Below, in pieces: positions 63,370-64,000 of a stretch of 64,000 nucleotides of DNA. Within the stretch, counting starts at the first letter, position 1, and every line of letters begins with the position of its first letter. Source of the DNA: Fusobacterium ulcerans ATCC 49185. GTDB lineage: Bacteria; Fusobacteriota; Fusobacteriia; Fusobacteriales; Fusobacteriaceae. The stretch lies in contig NZ_LR215979.1 in NCBI RefSeq assembly GCF_900683735.1, positions 558,001 to 622,000 of the forward strand. Direction: 5' to 3'. The position numbers were made by a program, and so were the translations under genes. A model generated the notes under the pieces. That model ran no database searches. It was not told where the DNA came from and saw only the letters and a program-made list of their open reading frames with translations.

Positions 63370-63398
63370 AGTTTAATAGATAATCAGTGATTTGTCAA
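63370..63398 (-). promoter_or_regulatory. Promoter of the nhaC-peptidase operon
   Basis: On the minus strand: TTGACA (63393-63398), a 17-base spacer and TAAACT (63370-63375). The start site would fall near 63363, just before the two operator palindromes. Confidence 0.65.
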
Positions 63399-63707
63399 TA
63401 CTTTTTTTGATATAAATGTATTATTTTAATTTTTTTTGATTTATTTTAATATTTAAAATGTAGATAATATATCTAAAAAATTGTTGTTTGGAAAAAATGA
63501 CAATGACTCAAAAATTATTCTATATAGCATATAATTTTTTATAAAGTATATTTTGTGGATTATTAGATATATAAAAAAATATGTAAAATTTGAAAATATT
63601 TTATTATTATTGATTTTTTTAGTAGAATTTAATTTGAAATCCTAGATTAAAAAGAAAAAGTATGATAAAATTATTGTGGGAGAATCAATTTTTGGGTAAA
63701 TTTTATT
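63399..63707. other. AT-rich intergenic stretch before the GntR gene
   Basis: No gene or RNA is visible. I could not place a convincing plus-strand promoter for the GntR gene; TATGAT near 63661 is a weak -10 candidate. Confidence 0.4.
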
Positions 63708-63721
63708 AAGGAGTGTAACAT

Positions 63722-64000
63722 ATGAGAGAAAATGCTATAGAGGTTATGGATAGAAGAACACTTGTATTTGAAGCATTAAAGAATGATATTATAAATGGTA
63801 ATATAAAATTTGGAGAAAAGATAAATGAAAATGAATACTCTATCAGATATAATATAAGCAGAACACCCTTGAGAGAAGCATTAAGTAAATTAGAAATGAT
63901 GGGGATAATTGAAAGAATACCTTTTAAAGGTGTGTTTCTAAAAAAGTTTGATTCAAATAAAGTAAAAGAAATATATGAGATAAGACTAGAACTTGAATAC
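63722..64000 (+). CDS. GntR/FCD-family transcriptional regulator (N-terminal part, cut by window edge)
   Basis: About 93 residues are visible. The winged helix covers residues about 12-75: VFEALKNDIINGNIKFGEKI, the recognition region YNISRTPLREALSKLEMMG and a wing IERIPFKGVFLKKF. The following KVKEIYEIRLELE is the usual start of an FCD ligand domain. An AAGGAGTG site precedes the ATG. It is divergent from the nhaC-peptidase operon, whose leader holds two GTATAC palindromes, so it likely represses that operon in response to its substrate. Confidence 0.88.
   Translation, partial: MRENAIEVMDRRTLVFEALKNDIINGNIKFGEKINENEYSIRYNISRTPLREALSKLEMMGIIERIPFKGVFLKKFDSNKVKEIYEIRLELEY

Noticed and set aside
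1-64000. tRNA or rRNA genes
   Set aside because: I found no cloverleaf-like T-arm sequence (GGTTCRANYC) with a matching acceptor stem and no rRNA-like stretch; a covariance-model scan would be the decisive test.

Overview
The window is AT-rich, uses Shine-Dalgarno-led genes with short intergenic gaps, and has a mostly standard housekeeping gene set. The gene content points to a member of Fusobacteriota, most likely a Fusobacterium of the varium/ulcerans/mortiferum type. The main clue is a complete set of glutamate mutase and methylaspartate ammonia-lyase genes joined to citDEF, which is the methylaspartate route of glutamate fermentation. Other clues are MORN/YwqK-type repeat proteins, a giant fused acyl-CoA dehydratase activase, and many amino-acid-type transporters. 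The species assignment is inference; no rRNA gene is present.

Layout. 1-9.4 kb (minus): a translation/protein-quality run rimP, nusA, ylxR-ylxQ fusion, infB, rbfA, recJ, tig, then clpP and clpX (clpX is cut by the window edge). 9.7-17.6 kb (plus): glmS, glmL, glmE, mal, citD, citE, citF. These convert glutamate to 3-methylaspartate, mesaconate and, after a hydration step not encoded here, citramalate to acetate plus pyruvate. 17.6-21.1 kb (plus): a SAM-I riboswitch and metK, an exported MTA/SAH nucleosidase, and a nucleoside-gate membrane protein. 21.2-22.6 kb: an IS91-like HUH insertion sequence whose transposase is broken by one in-frame TGA. 22.6-24.7 kb: a small orphan protein, malic enzyme and an ABM-fold monooxygenase. 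24.8-29.2 kb (minus): a second SAM-I riboswitch driving metF-metH. 29.3-31.6 kb: orphan sugar-ABC ATPase, YwqK-type protein and Rrf2 regulator. 31.7-39.2 kb (minus): GntR/UTRA regulator, class V aminotransferase, the 1409-residue activase, a small exported protein and a HAD phosphatase.

39.2-42.8 kb (plus): exported DNase-like protein, thiN, a small membrane protein, an FlK-like thioesterase and a uracil permease. 42.9-43.35 kb: a five-repeat CRISPR array (29-bp repeats, 35-36-bp spacers) with a leader promoter and no cas genes nearby. 43.4-46.5 kb (minus): a glycine betaine/proline ABC transporter (ATPase, permease, lipoprotein) whose promoter lies inside a perfect 14-bp inverted repeat. 46.6-48.6 kb: oligoendopeptidase F with a hidden in-frame membrane-anchor extension that lacks a normal start codon. 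48.8-54.2 kb (minus): two DMT transporters, a CNNM/HlyC-type protein, an ACT-domain protein and an AbgT transporter. 54.5-60.4 kb (mostly plus): sppA, ybaB, a paraslipin, two tandem TtcA-type genes and yccF; a Cys-rich winged-helix-like gene lies on the minus strand. 60.6-64 kb: M20 peptidase and NhaC-type antiporter (minus), and the start of a divergent GntR/FCD regulator. Two copies of a TTGTATACAA-type palindrome sit in the nhaC leader and probably form its operator.

I see no wholly unknown multi-gene system. The signals most worth a second look are regulatory: the self-pairing leader that partly covers the clpP ribosome binding site, the operator embedded in the opu promoter, and the GntR/TTGTATACAA pair at the right end. 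The exported MTA/SAH nucleosidase, the PepF anchor and the small I-B-like CRISPR array follow.
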